From NCBI GenBank assembly GCA_032622095.1, contig CP136065.1, positions 151,967,577 through 152,031,576 of the forward strand: a DNA stretch of 64,000 nt, written 5' to 3'. This DNA comes from Siphonodentalium dalli. Lineage: Eukaryota > Mollusca > Scaphopoda > Gadilida > Siphonodentaliidae. The translations under genes and the position numbers were made by a program. The notes under the pieces were generated by a model. That model did no database searches, was not told where the DNA came from, and saw nothing but the letters and a program-made list of their open reading frames with translations. Of this stretch, positions 45,038 through 54,950 are shown piece after piece. Every line of letters begins with the position of its first letter. Position 1 is the stretch's first letter.

Positions 45038-45297
45038 AGGTACTCAATCTGATTAAGCACCCCTAAATTGCTATATTGTTAATAATAAAACCACTTGATT
45101 TTAGAGAAATATTCATCTTACACCCGCAATTTGTCCGTAATTTGTCCGTTTGAGACGTGGAAGTGGCCCACATTTCAAAATCGATATCTGATCACTCTGA
45201 GCTTTGAAGGGTGGGTTCCTTGACTCGAATCAAATATTTTTTACCCCCAAAGCCAAAGAAATAGTAATTTAGGAGCGTTTAATTGGATTGAGAACCT
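45038..45297. mobile_element. TTAA-flanked MITE, AGGTACTC family, 260 bp
   Basis: TTAA at 45034-45037 and 45298-45301; ends AGGTACTCAATCTGATTA and …TTGGATTGAGAACCT. Interior 'ttgactcgaatcaaatattt' as in other copies. The right TTAA directly abuts an end of the AGGCCCACTTAATTTT family (from 45302), so two elements share one target site. Confidence 0.75.
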
Positions 45298-45301
45298 TTA
45301 A

Positions 45302-45420
45302 AAGGCCTACTTAATTTTCGAAACCCTAGGATCACATTATATAAAATATATGCCATATTATATACCATTTGAAAGAGGAAGCTCCAAAACATTGTATTAT
45401 CAACTTATCCAGTGTAATAA
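45302..45420. mobile_element. Left end of an AGGCCCACTTAATTTT-family element
   Basis: AAGGCCTACTTAATTTTCGA and the following 'atattataccatttgaaaga' match the start of the element at 54524-54946. The right end was not found, so this is a fragment. Confidence 0.55.
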
Positions 45421-45783
45421 ACTGTGAACATGTTGTTTTTGTTGAGGTGCCGAAGTGTTTTCTGTACTGCAAAGTCTATTATTTTCAATGGATGGGGAAT
45501 AACTCTATATCTTTGTTTGAATTTTGTTGCATTCTGGGAGTGAGACGGGGGAAATATTTCTAAGATTTCAGCACTCTGTGGGTACCTTCTGAGACACAGA
45601 TGTTCTAAATGGTGACGAATTATAGTATTTTATTCATATTTTATGTCATAGATTGTTAATAAAAACCATATATCAAGGCAATATAAAAAAAATAATCAGA
45701 TTATTTAATTATAATATTCCCACTGACTTACCGTTAACGGCACCTGGGGTGTATGTCCATATGGTAGGGTGGCAGCAAAAGAG
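45421..45783. other. Intron 8, AT-rich, nothing recognised
   Basis: The ORF 45369-45563 has no domain and begins in transposon sequence. Confidence 0.35.
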
Positions 45784-45787
45784 TTAA

Positions 45788-45917
45788 CCCTGAGGTTTAT
45801 GATGGGAATTGTGCTGGTGTAACATTAAAAATCTGAATTCTCTTATATTCCCTATGGGACACTCACATATATAAGAGAATGTATTGGCACAGGGATTTCG
45901 CAAAGTTTCAAGAAGGG
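45788..45917. mobile_element. Family-1 MITE, short reverse-oriented copy next to an exon
   Basis: TTAA at 45784-45787 and 45918-45921. Reverse orientation: right part reads ggcacagggatttcgcaaag then ttcaagaaggg. Only one hairpin remains. The right TTAA ends 19 bp before annexin exon 9, so the element lies across the usual branch-point zone. Confidence 0.7.
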
Positions 45918-45940
45918 TTAATCTCTGATGTGTTCTTCAG

Positions 45941-46031
45941 GGTTTGGGGACGGATGAGTCCTGTTTGATGGAAGTACTAATGACGAGGACAAATGGACAG
46001 ATTCAGGAAGCCAGGAAATGTTACCAGGAAA
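45941..46031 (+). CDS. Annexin coding exon 9: repeat 2, Ca2+ loop to helix D
   Basis: Acceptor gatgtgttcttcag; reads GLGTDESCLMEVLMTRTNGQ then IQEARKCYQE, donor GAAA|gtgagt, phase 1. The GLGTDE type II loop and TRTN-x-x-I are standard annexin repeat-2 features. A family-1 MITE ends 19 bp upstream. Confidence 0.95.
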
Positions 46032-47730
46032 GTGAGTGCACCTGAATTGCTATGAATGAAATGAATTATATCACAAAGTGACATAACTAAAAGATGTATT
46101 TCCGCTAAAGGAAGCCGTTCACACTGAACTATATGGATATATGTCCTGCGTTTGTAAACCATAGTAGCTGACAAGGGGTTAACTTTTTGTGGTCGCCTAC
46201 GATCCCTCACGGTCTTCAGTGGCTTGCTCGGAATCATTCACGCACGCGCAGTCCCAATATAACCGATTGAATCTCGTCAGTTTATTTTCTGCTACGAAAC
46301 CGAACGGAAGTCTAAAGGGAGTATTGTTCCGAATTTGTCGTTTAACAACTAGACAACAAATTCAATTTATCGATACAATAATTACTGGTCGCCTACGCGT
46401 TAGTTTTTAGAATTATTGTTTCGAATTCACGGACCGTTTCGCTTCAAAAACATACAATTGTCCGGGTTTTCGAACAGGCGGCGGACTTTTAATTTTTCGA
46501 ATATGAAAATCGATATTTCGCCATAATCAGCCGCCATTTCAAGGCCTTACGAGGCGCATAGATTATTGTAAGCAATTCATCTATGTAATTATTATAGAAC
46601 CTATAAGGTATGATATAATTTGTCAGATATAAAAAATGCCACGTAATTCGCTACCGGAAGTCTCCTAATTTCGTGGGAATTTATTTACGCGTGGACATTT
46701 ATTTAGCAATAATTACCATCGCTACTGACGCTATCTATCATAATGTTATGAACAACATTCTTTCTCATAATACTTTGTTGTTTTATGGTTCAATACAACT
46801 GATCCAGATGTGTTGGTCACATTTGAATTTAATGGCTGACCCATGTACACACCTAGGTGTGTGCATGTTACAGAACACTACTGGAGTCACTAGAACTCAT
46901 CAAAACAACATGCTTTCACAAAATACTTTGTGTTTTCTGTTTCAATACTGTCACACATGTCTCCTATGATTTAGATGTGTTTGTCGACGCTTGAAGTTGA
47001 CTACAGTTTATCAATATCAGAAAAATAACGACTGTCGTGGTACTAAGATTCCTTAATGTTATTAATTTCAGACAGGGATTGACATCTGACAGGAGTCAGA
47101 ATTCTGTTGAGTACATGATTCGATTCTCGTACAGTGCTTCAACTTCACTGTCAAATTTTGAACTGCTAGCATTTAATGATTGCAAACATGACACTAAAAT
47201 TAATCGTGATGACAGTTTCACTATTGTCTCAATTCCAGATTTTAGTTATTATTCTGAATTGTATCCAAAATTAACCCATCCTTTCAAAATTCAAACATAA
47301 TTGCTTTCCTTCCTGTGCAGGTTTACCGAAAAGAAGCGGTGGGGGCTGGGTTACTACGATTCTGGATATGGCTCTAATTGGGACACAAAATTACAAATCA
47401 TGGGTGCTCCAGTTTGCATTCTCTAGAGTAAGGCAAGAAGCTTATCGTCACTCTGACGGTGTTTAATCATGGTTTCACTATCTAAAAATATATTTGAAGA
47501 TACTTTGGTTTAAAAAAAACCTTTCCCCTTCTTGATTCAATTATGAGAATGATTCCAGCCTGACAGGTATTTAGAGTCGTGGTGACTTGACCCCTCCAGT
47601 TAACTGGCCCACTGTCAATAACTGGCTACCGTGGCCTGGATGACGTTCCCCAATGAATAACGATATAATAGCAGTGGTATTCCAAGACGAGGAAGGTGGG
47701 GGGAGACATTATTTATGGCAAGTAACCATA

Positions 47731-47984
47731 TCAAATGTGAGCTTGGTACAAGAACAGGCTGTACATCCAATACAGCATGCATGGTTCATAAAGGGCATGG
47801 TAGGTGTTTTGAAGGTATTCATGGACTAGCTGGAGTCTCAATGAATTTTCAAATATATACGTGTCCCGACCTTTCATACCGTTGATATGGCGAATAGACT
47901 TCACACACGAATGAAGCATATTTACATGGAAAGCATTTATATTGTCACGTGTCCCACGACCACTGCCAATAGCCTTTCCGACAA
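47731..47984 (-). other. Unassigned minus-strand open frame inside the 4-kb element
   Basis: Open on the minus strand from about 47984, upstream of its first ATG, to the stop at 47731 (about 85 codons). Includes GKAIGSGRGTRDNINAFHVN and HSCVKSIRHINGMKGRDTY. Looks more protein-like than the other ORFs here, but I do not recognise a family. Confidence 0.25.
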
Positions 47985-48673
47985 GAGTCCATCAGCATGG
48001 CTCTTCATACTTCTATTGCCAATATCAATTTGATTATCTGGCACATAGACAATAAAACAGGCAAAGGCGTTTGCGCTGTCCAGCTAAGCTTTCGAGGAAG
48101 CTCATTGACCAGCATTACCGACCTTTCCTAAGACGCAGGCAGGGGACCACCCCGTACGAGTGGATCCCATCCCCATGGCACCAGATGCCCGATCGTAAGG
48201 GCCTAAAACCATGATGCCAACTCTGCGCATTTCGGTCTATGCTGGGTTTGTCCTCTCTTCCTTAAACATGCCATAAGCAGGACCACTTAGGTGGGGGGAG
48301 TTCCTCTCTATCTTGGCTCTTCAAATTAAAATAAAACAACAATTTATAAAAGGGATGTGTATCCTTTACTAGGAGGATGATAATTTCATTCGTTTCCTTC
48401 CTAGGGGAGCCACGTTTAGAGCGGGTCTTCCCCTAGTTTGCTGCATGCTTCACACTAACCGACCTATCACACACCTATGTCGTTCTACTGCATGTTTGGG
48501 GGGGGGCAGAGGCTCAGACCTGAATATGCTCGTTGGGAAATTTCTCCAAAATTAATACTCGTACCGACACTATTGTTTGGCACCTGAGAGTAGCGGTTTG
48601 CTTTCTCATTGGATGCTTTGGTCACCTGCGGTGTTCGGCCATGCGCTCCTGATGCTCATGGCTGTTAGTCATG

Positions 48674-49090
48674 TTCTCTGAGGGGCTATATATATATCTT
48701 TAATGATACATTGGATTGTGCCAGGGATCTCTGCTCTGGCTCTGACCATTGGATTGTTGGGTGCAGCTTTAGTAGGGTCTTCTGACATGATCTCATGATG
48801 ACTTATATATCACCATGATATATCTATTATATCATTTTATATATCTATATATGCGAAAGATTTGTGTCACCGGGTTTCTGCATTGATATGTTCTCTGTGG
48901 GATTGTATATCTATATTTAGTGATACGTTGGATCATGACAGAGAGCTGTGATCTGGCTCCGACCATTAGATTGATGGGCGCAGCTTTGAAAGGGCCTTCT
49001 GACATGGTCTCATGAGGAAAACTTAATATATATATCCCCTGGATATATATATTATATCATTTTATATATATATATATACGCAATGTGTAT
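48674..49090. repeat. Direct duplication, period about 217 bp
   Basis: Two copies start gttctctgaggggctata (48673) and gttctctgtgggattgta (48890). They share gatctggctccgaccattag-like, ggcgcagctttg-like and tctgacatggtctcatga-like segments, followed by AT-rich tatatat tracts. Confidence 0.7.
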
Positions 49091-49655
49091 ATTGTGATAC
49101 ATAGGTACCTCAGAGACATGTGAACGTGTGATAACTGTTCTAAGGGCAGGACCAGTTCACGCTCCCCTGATTACGCATCCGCGGTCAATCAGTCTGTGGG
49201 GAAACGTCTGGTGGAGTAGCCGGGGTACTTGGGACCTCCAGGACATTTGTCTCCCACCAAACGCCAGCGGTTCTGGGCGCTAAAGCTGCCAAATCGCGTG
49301 CGCACGTATCGACACCGGCTGGATGGCCTTCGGCAGCTTAAGCGTAGGGCAGGGGCCGTACCCATGAGGTAAAGCGCCGCGTCCCCCTGGTCACGCTCGT
49401 CTTAACGACACGGCCTTGCCTGCCACTCCTCCGTGAAGGGATCGGAGAGAAATTACCTCTCCCCACCCTCCAGCTTGGCCAGGATATTAGCTTGGGCATG
49501 ACCACCTGCAGCATGCGATGGTGGGGGCTCCCTCTGATCCGATTGCTTTACTCGCTTATTTGGGCTAATGGGCTCTCCATTTGATCCCTGTGCCACAGAT
49601 TGGGCATCAGGTTATCTGCCATTTGCATTGGTGAACAGCAGTTAGTTAACTCTTA

Positions 49656-49877
49656 ATGTTGGTTGTCTTGCCATCTTTGGAGTGGGCCTCCTCCAGTGCA
49701 GGTCGTTATGTCACTAAGGCGGAGAGGGAGTTAGTCTCCTCGCATCTAAAATCGGCTGGATTCTTAGAACTGACGGATGAAGAACAGAGAATTACTCGGT
49801 TCGCTCGCAATTCTGAATTGAATGGCACCACCTGGGATGTTGCTTCAAAAAACAAGGGGGGGGGGGTACATGTTTGA
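49656..49877 (+). other. Unassigned 73-codon open frame in the 4-kb element
   Basis: Reads …AGRYVTKAERELVSSHLKSA then GFLELTDEEQRITRFARNSE…, a composition that looks coding, ending in a G-run (ggggggggg) that may mark a frameshift or assembly error. No family recognised. Confidence 0.25.
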
Positions 49878-50108
49878 GCAATATAGCACTCTAATTATAT
49901 GAGTTATTTCACGTAACTAATCATAACAGATTCATTAAAGAGTTCATATTTAGGTACAATCTGTTTTAGAAGAGTGCATTCCCTCCAAAATTTGGCTATT
50001 AACTTTATTGCTCGTGCCTCCTCCTGGGCTTGCATTCTAATCCATATAGTTCAGTGTGAACGGCTTCCTTTAGTGGAATAATGATATTTTTAAAAATATA
50101 ATATATAT

Positions 50109-50389
50109 TTCCTTAAAGAAAGCCTGAACACTGAACTATCATAGGGCCCTCCCATGGCGGTGCCATTCCCAACCCCGCAACTCGCCAATCTCCTGATTGA
50201 GTTGAAAATAAACTGACGAGATTCAATCGGTTATATTGGGACTGCGCATGCGTGACTGATTCCGAGCAAGCCACTGAAGACCGTGAGGGATCGTAGGCGA
50301 CCACAAAAAGTTAACCCCTTTTCTACTATGGTTTACAAACGCAGGACATCGATCCATATAGTTCAGTGTGAACGGCTTTCTCTAAGGAA
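50109..50389. mobile_element. 281-bp MITE derived from the 4-kb element
   Basis: TTCCTTAAAGAAAGCCTGAA at the left and GTGAACGGCTTTCTCTAAGG-AA at the right. Inner sequence (complement of 46190-46300: agtcccaatataaccgattg, cctacgatccctcacggtct) matches the left part of the 4-kb element. Flanks are mirror-like AT sequence (aaatataatatata / tatatattatattt). Confidence 0.75.
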
Positions 50390-50399
50390 ATATATATTA

Positions 50400-50975
50400 T
50401 ATTTTTTTAAATATCATATTCAGGGCAGTGTTCACGCTGGGGCAAAAAATCATTTTGCCAATTTTTTCGGCCAATTCTGATTTTTTTTGGCCGGATTAAA
50501 TCCTCATTTTCTGGTCTCACAATTAATGAATATTTTTGTTTTATTTAACATCTAACATTCTATATAATTATGTCCATACCTTCAAATACCGTGTCTAGAC
50601 TTCCTTAATCCCACCTTTGTTACTTGACAATATACCACTACACACCATCTACCATTCAGCCTTATGACAGACAAAGAATTCATTAGTGTTAATCCTCATT
50701 ACTGTTTTATTACATTGTTTGCTAGTGCACTGCCATGACTGCCTTTAATTACCCATTAAGCTGTATTACCTGATCAATTTGGCCCAATTTTTATGAATCT
50801 TATTTTACTTCTTAATAAGATTCTAGTGTATAATATTTCGCCTCACCCAGAAATGACGCTTTATGACTATTTATCACAATACTCTACCAAACTCGCAAGC
50901 AAAAAGCAATATGAACAGACCCCTCCCCAATTTGAGAAAATATATGCGGAAATGTATCCACCAATTTACTACCGG
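50400..50975. other. Intron 9 stretch with weak ttggcc/ttggca repeat
   Basis: 50417-50510 contains aaaaaatcattttgccaatt and ttttttttggcc, possibly a diverged relative of the repeat at 4549 and 38182. The ORF 50793-50978 has no known motif. Confidence 0.35.
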
Positions 50976-50979
50976 TAAG

Positions 50980-51204
50980 CAAGCCTTGAAATAGTGTGCC
51001 TGTCATTTGCAGAATGAGGTCCCCAGAAGCGGGCTAGCATCACCAAATTTACCCTCTGGGGACCTCATTCTGCTTACACCTCAGCAGAATGAGGTTCCCA
51101 GAGGGTGAATTTGGTGATGCTAGCCCACTATGCGGGATAGCATCACTAAATTCACCCTCTGTGAACCTCATTCTGCAAATGACAGACACACTATTTCAAG
51201 GCTT
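50980..51204. mobile_element. Short MITE of the AAGCCTGCAAATAG family with perfect 9-bp TSD
   Basis: CAAGCCTTGAAATAGTGTG to CACTATTTCAAGGCTT; TSD accggtaag at 50971-50979 and 51205-51213, exact. Interior deleted as in 43570-43821, and the first hairpin is also partly lost. This copy gives the clearest TSD of the family. Confidence 0.85.
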
Positions 51205-51331
51205 ACCGGTAAGGCGTGTCCAAGTGAAATCAAATCGTTTTTTTACCGGAAGAACATCAACTTGGGAAGCCATAATATTTGTTTTAGTTCACTTTTCTTT
51301 CGCGTTTTTGTGCATTAAAAAAAAAACTTAA

Positions 51332-51525
51332 AGGTACTCAATCTGATTAGGCGCTCCTAAATTACTATTTCTTTGGCTTTGGGGATAACAAATATTTGAT
51401 TCGAGTCCAGGAACCCACTCTTCAAAGCTCAGAGTGATCAGATATCGATTTTTGAAATGTGTTAATTTTGGGAGATGTGGGCCACTTCCACGTCTCAAAG
51501 GGGTGCTTAATCGGATTGAGTACCT
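51332..51525. mobile_element. TTAA-flanked MITE, AGGTACTC family, 194 bp
   Basis: TTAA at 51328-51331 and 51526-51529; ends AGGTACTCAATCTGATTA and TAATCGGATTGAGTACCT. Shortest of the three complete copies. Confidence 0.8.
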
Positions 51526-51529
51526 TTAA

Positions 51530-52009
51530 ATACCACACGATTCAGTTTGTTGAACTAGAATTCAAAACATTTTTGCAACAATTATAATTCTCATCAACTG
51601 TTTATCGGCAAGGGAATAATCATATTTGATCTCAGTAAAACGATTTGTACTTGATTTCTATTAACTTCTTCTGAAGGCAGTTTGCACAGTCCAGCAGTTT
51701 GTTTTGGTGGGATACAATTTATGTAGTTGGCCCCATGCACATGCTACAGGTTCAAGTGAAATTTGATAGTGCATGTCTTGCCTTTGACTACGCTGGTATA
51801 GTATGGTACATGTACATTGTCGCTGTGTAATCAACTCCAAGCCGTGCTATATTTATTAAATATAATACATTTTGAATGATAAGTACCACCTGAATTTTCT
51901 ATCCACTTATTTAATACATAAAGAAATAATTAATTTGCTAATTATGTTATTGATCTGTCCATCCTTCCATCCATCCGTTAGCTTTTGGTTTCCAGATGAT
52001 GACTTTAGT
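51530..52009. other. Intron 9 stretch, nothing recognised
   Basis: AT-rich, no ORF or repeat of note; 'ccatccttccatccatcc' at 51960. Confidence 0.4.
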
Positions 52010-52310
52010 AAGTCCAAACTGAATGAAATGAAATTTGGTATGTGAGTTTACTAACACAAAATAAGGGTCAACTTCAAATATGGGTTCCGCCCACCAATTT
52101 TAACCAGAGTTATGGCCCTTTTTTTTGGAATTTACACTCAATTGTTTTTTCCAGATGATAACTTTAGTATTAAAGTCTGAACTAAATGGAATGAATTTGG
52201 TCTGTGAGTTTACTAGCCGAAAATACAGGTCAAGTTCGAATTTGGGTTTCGCCTACCAATTTTCTGCCATATTTTGCCATGCCCTAGCGATGCTCTTGTC
52301 AATGATAAAT
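52010..52310. repeat. Two tandem copies of a roughly 150-bp marine-type repeat
   Basis: Units start near ccagatgatgactttagtaa (51995) and ccagatgataactttagtat (52153) and carry tttggtatgtgagtttacta and tatggcccttttttttgg. Further units lie at 54405-54523 and 54951-55110, split by the element at 54524. They end with catgccctagcgatgctctt, as do the other copies. Confidence 0.65.
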
Positions 52311-52970
52311 TGATTTTCTTATGTATAGGTCTAGTTTTGTATGTCACCTTTGATTTTCAACATATGTTCGATGGAACAAATCAAACAAAATTGTTAAATA
52401 AGATTGTGCATGTTTTTAGAGTTCTTGAACCCTGAATACTGCCTGACTGCCAACATTTTTCATCCAATTAATCCCAAACTTCATATGGCTCTTCCGGTTG
52501 ACCTCTGATATTACTTAAAATTTTTAACTTTCCGCATTCTTTATCGCTCAATTGACTGTAATGTATGACATTATCCCCTCTCCAAGTTGAGCTACAGTGT
52601 CCTTGACACTTTCATTCTTAACAGCATCGATTTGCCCTACCAGAATCATAGCTAAATCAGCATGACTCACCAACATAATAATAGCAAATTAGCAGGACCA
52701 CTTAATCAATCAATTTATTCGGGAACGAGTCATATCGACTCTTGGTTCCCGTTTACAATAATAATAATATTTTTTTACATTTAGTCACAATAGATTTAAT
52801 ATTTGGGTAGTTTGTTCTCCTTTCCTTTAACTCACACCTGAGTTTGTATTGATCAGTTATTTTTTTCATTGAATACTCTAAATTGAAATATATTTTCGAG
52901 CTGCCTATTAATTTCTTGTTGTCCTCTGTTGTACATGATGGCCTTTTTAAAGACATATTCTGGACTTGTT
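52311..52970. other. Intron 9 stretch
   Basis: Contains a short piece related to the intron-5 tandem array (about 52475-52510). The minus ORF 52753-52956 has no motif. Confidence 0.35.
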
Positions 52971-52977
52971 CGGGTGC

Positions 52978-53325
52978 GTGAAACTGATAAGTTAGTACTC
53001 ATGCGCTGTGCCAACTATGGGAATGTAGCATTCTACTAACATCGCCGTAAATCTCAAAGAAATTGACCATACCATAGATATTACCGTCTGAACTATGCTT
53101 AATTGTAAATATTTACATCTTGATTTGGGATGCAACAAACGTCGGTAAACTAACGCAAATGATTTCGCCGTCGAGATTCATTACATTGAATTAATATATA
53201 AGAATGACAGTGTGTGTGCTGTAAATTTGGATTAATATTCGTAAAAATAACTACTTTGAGCAAGATTATTCTCCATTTCTATTTGATCACCCAACCGGAG
53301 TGTTTCACATCACTTTAACGATTTT
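52978..53325. repeat. Inverted copy of the dispersed repeat at 13075-13400
   Basis: Complementary blocks include gggaatgtagcattctacta, caaagaaattgaccatacca, gattattctccatttctatt and cggagtgtttcacatcactt. Neither copy has a recognised terminus. Confidence 0.65.
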
Positions 53326-54216
53326 GTCTCTAATTTGTTTTGATTTCACAATTACTTTTTTGGGACGATTTCTTTCCTAAAGTGTGGAACTCGATAAATT
53401 CCGAAATAAAAAAAAGTTAATTTATTTACACATTCAAAAAGTTATTGTCTCTGGAACTAATAGGTAAATATTCTCAAAAGGTTATCTGTGAAAACAAATT
53501 ATGCTTCATTTGCAGTCGGCAAAAATCCACATGACTCAACAATCTGCCAAGGTTAACTTTTAACTCATATTATTATGCACGCCAGTTATCACCCTGAACA
53601 TCCTAGATAGCCCTGTGTCACATGCACGGTGCTGTACTCCACGAATGTGATGCAGTACTGTCGCAACAACCTCACTAGTTTTGTTTTAATATCTTAAACT
53701 TGTCCAAAATCTCTATTACGGTACAGAATTGTTCAAAACTCAACACAGTCTTGATTAAAAGTTTTGATTAAAATGAATACATAAAATATTAAAGTTGGCA
53801 CCAACCGGCCATCCAAATACCAAATAGTCTGTGTCAAATTGTAAATACTCCATTACATTTATCATTCAGGGGCAGCAGTAAGACGGCCAGCTAGGTCATG
53901 CTGCTCCTGTGCAATAATATACTTTTGTTTACTATTTTGTTAATGTATTGTATTTTAATATTATTGTGCAAATAAAGATCTATCTATCTATCTATCAGTT
54001 TGATATCCAAGCCTCTCAAATGAAATAATAGTGTTTGTATCACATTTTGTCGTCCTCATAATTGTTTTCGTAAGTCTGCTTCGTCTGATTTAATGTCATC
54101 TTTTAATATGTTTTTGGGAATGTTAACCAGGGGTTATACTGAGTCTCAACCCATTTTAATATTAACTTTCTTACTTCAACACTCGGCACTGTTAACTGAA
54201 TGGTTTCTATCTTCAG
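53326..54216. other. Intron 9, end part
   Basis: A short (ctat)n tract at 53983-53998; otherwise AT-rich. The ORF 54093-54515 is open across exon 10 but is not itself a gene. Confidence 0.4.
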
Positions 54217-54317
54217 TTACCACCAAGAATGTAAACAGAACAAACACAGAGATAGAAAATGATATTGATGGTGACTGCTCTGGTGACTTCAAAAGATTAC
54301 TCATATCAGCTGCACAG
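54217..54317 (+). CDS. Annexin coding exon 10: end of repeat 2 with enlarged loop
   Basis: Acceptor tggtttctatcttcag; joined to exon 9's last base it reads ITTKNVNRTNTEIENDIDGD then CSGDFKRLLISAAQ, donor CAG|gtaaca. GDCSGDFKRLL is the standard annexin helix D-E junction. The stretch between CYQE and GDCSGDF is about seven residues longer than in annexin A5 (TTKNVNRTN), an insertion in the loop after helix C/D. A fragment of a family-1 MITE begins 20 bp after the donor. Confidence 0.9.
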
Positions 54318-54337
54318 GTAACACCATCTTATCTTAA

Positions 54338-54420
54338 ACCCTTCCATGACTGGAGCTTCTTAAAATATTGCGAAAACCCTGTTCAAATGCATTCTCTTAT
54401 ACTGGTATATGCAAGTTTAC
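54338..54420. mobile_element. Fragment of a family-1 MITE
   Basis: TTAA at 54334-54337, then ACCCTTCCATGACTGGAGCTT-like start and aaatgcattctcttatact; stops in mid-hairpin where the tandem repeat begins. Confidence 0.65.
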
Positions 54421-54523
54421 TAGCACAAAATTTGGGTTCCGCCTGCCAATTTTCACAAGAGTTATGGCCTTTTTTTTTGGAATTTGCACTCAAAACAAAT
54501 TTTGTTTCTGAATGATAACTTAG

Positions 54524-54946
54524 ACGCCCACTTAATTTTCGAATGCCCAGATAACATTATTCCATATTATATACCATTTGGAAGAGGAACTAACAAAATA
54601 TATATTCCACCAGAATACGAAGCAGCTGTGGCCTAGGACTGTCCACCAAGTGATAGAGATTCATTCCAAGACTTCCCCCTTGTCAACCCAGAATGCATCA
54701 GAATTCAAACTAAGAGATAGAGTTATTCCCCTTCCATTGAGTATAATAATAGACTTTATAATACAGTCCGGTTCAAAATTAAATACAGGACACACCTTGG
54801 TACCTCGACAAAAACAACATGTTCCCAGTTTATTCGACTGGATCAGTTAATAATACAATGTTTTGGAGCTTCGTCTTTCAAATGGTATATAACATGGAAT
54901 ATGTTGTATATAATGTGATCTGGTGATTCTAAAATTAAGTGGGCCT
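54524..54946. mobile_element. TTAA-type element with AGGCCCACTTAATTTT ends, 423 bp
   Basis: Left ACGCCCACTTAATTTTCG after TTAG (54520-54523); right AAAATTAAGTGGGCCT before TTAA (54947-54950). Inner arms (atattataccatttggaaga and tttcaaatggtatataacat) are also inverted. It interrupts a tandem-repeat unit that continues at 54951 (gtaagtctgaactgaatgg). The ORF 54578-54850 lies inside and has no motif. Confidence 0.7.
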
Positions 54947-54950
54947 TTAA

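Larger units (their letters stand above)
46100..50078. mobile_element. 4-kb element with GGAAGCCGTTCACACTGAAC terminal inverted repeats
   Basis: About 38-bp ends: TTCCGCTAAAGG then AAGCCGTTCACACTGAAC, continuing TATATGGA (46100), mirrored at 50041-50078 (TCCATATAGTTCAGTGTGAA…). A 281-bp derivative with the same ends lies just downstream (50109-50389) and shares sub-terminal sequence (gactgagattcaatcggtta-like). The interior has GC-rich stretches (47950-48600, 49110-49880), a direct duplication at 48674-49090, and short ORFs (46673-46969, 47037-47300, minus 47731-47919, 49656-49877) without recognised domains. Could be one transposon with an undescribed or decayed protein, or a nested composite. 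Lies in intron 9. Confidence 0.55.

Noticed and set aside
54093-54515. Longest plus-strand ORF (140 codons)
   Set aside because: It only prolongs annexin exon 10 into intron and MITE sequence on both sides; the splice sites at 54217 and 54317 explain the coding part.
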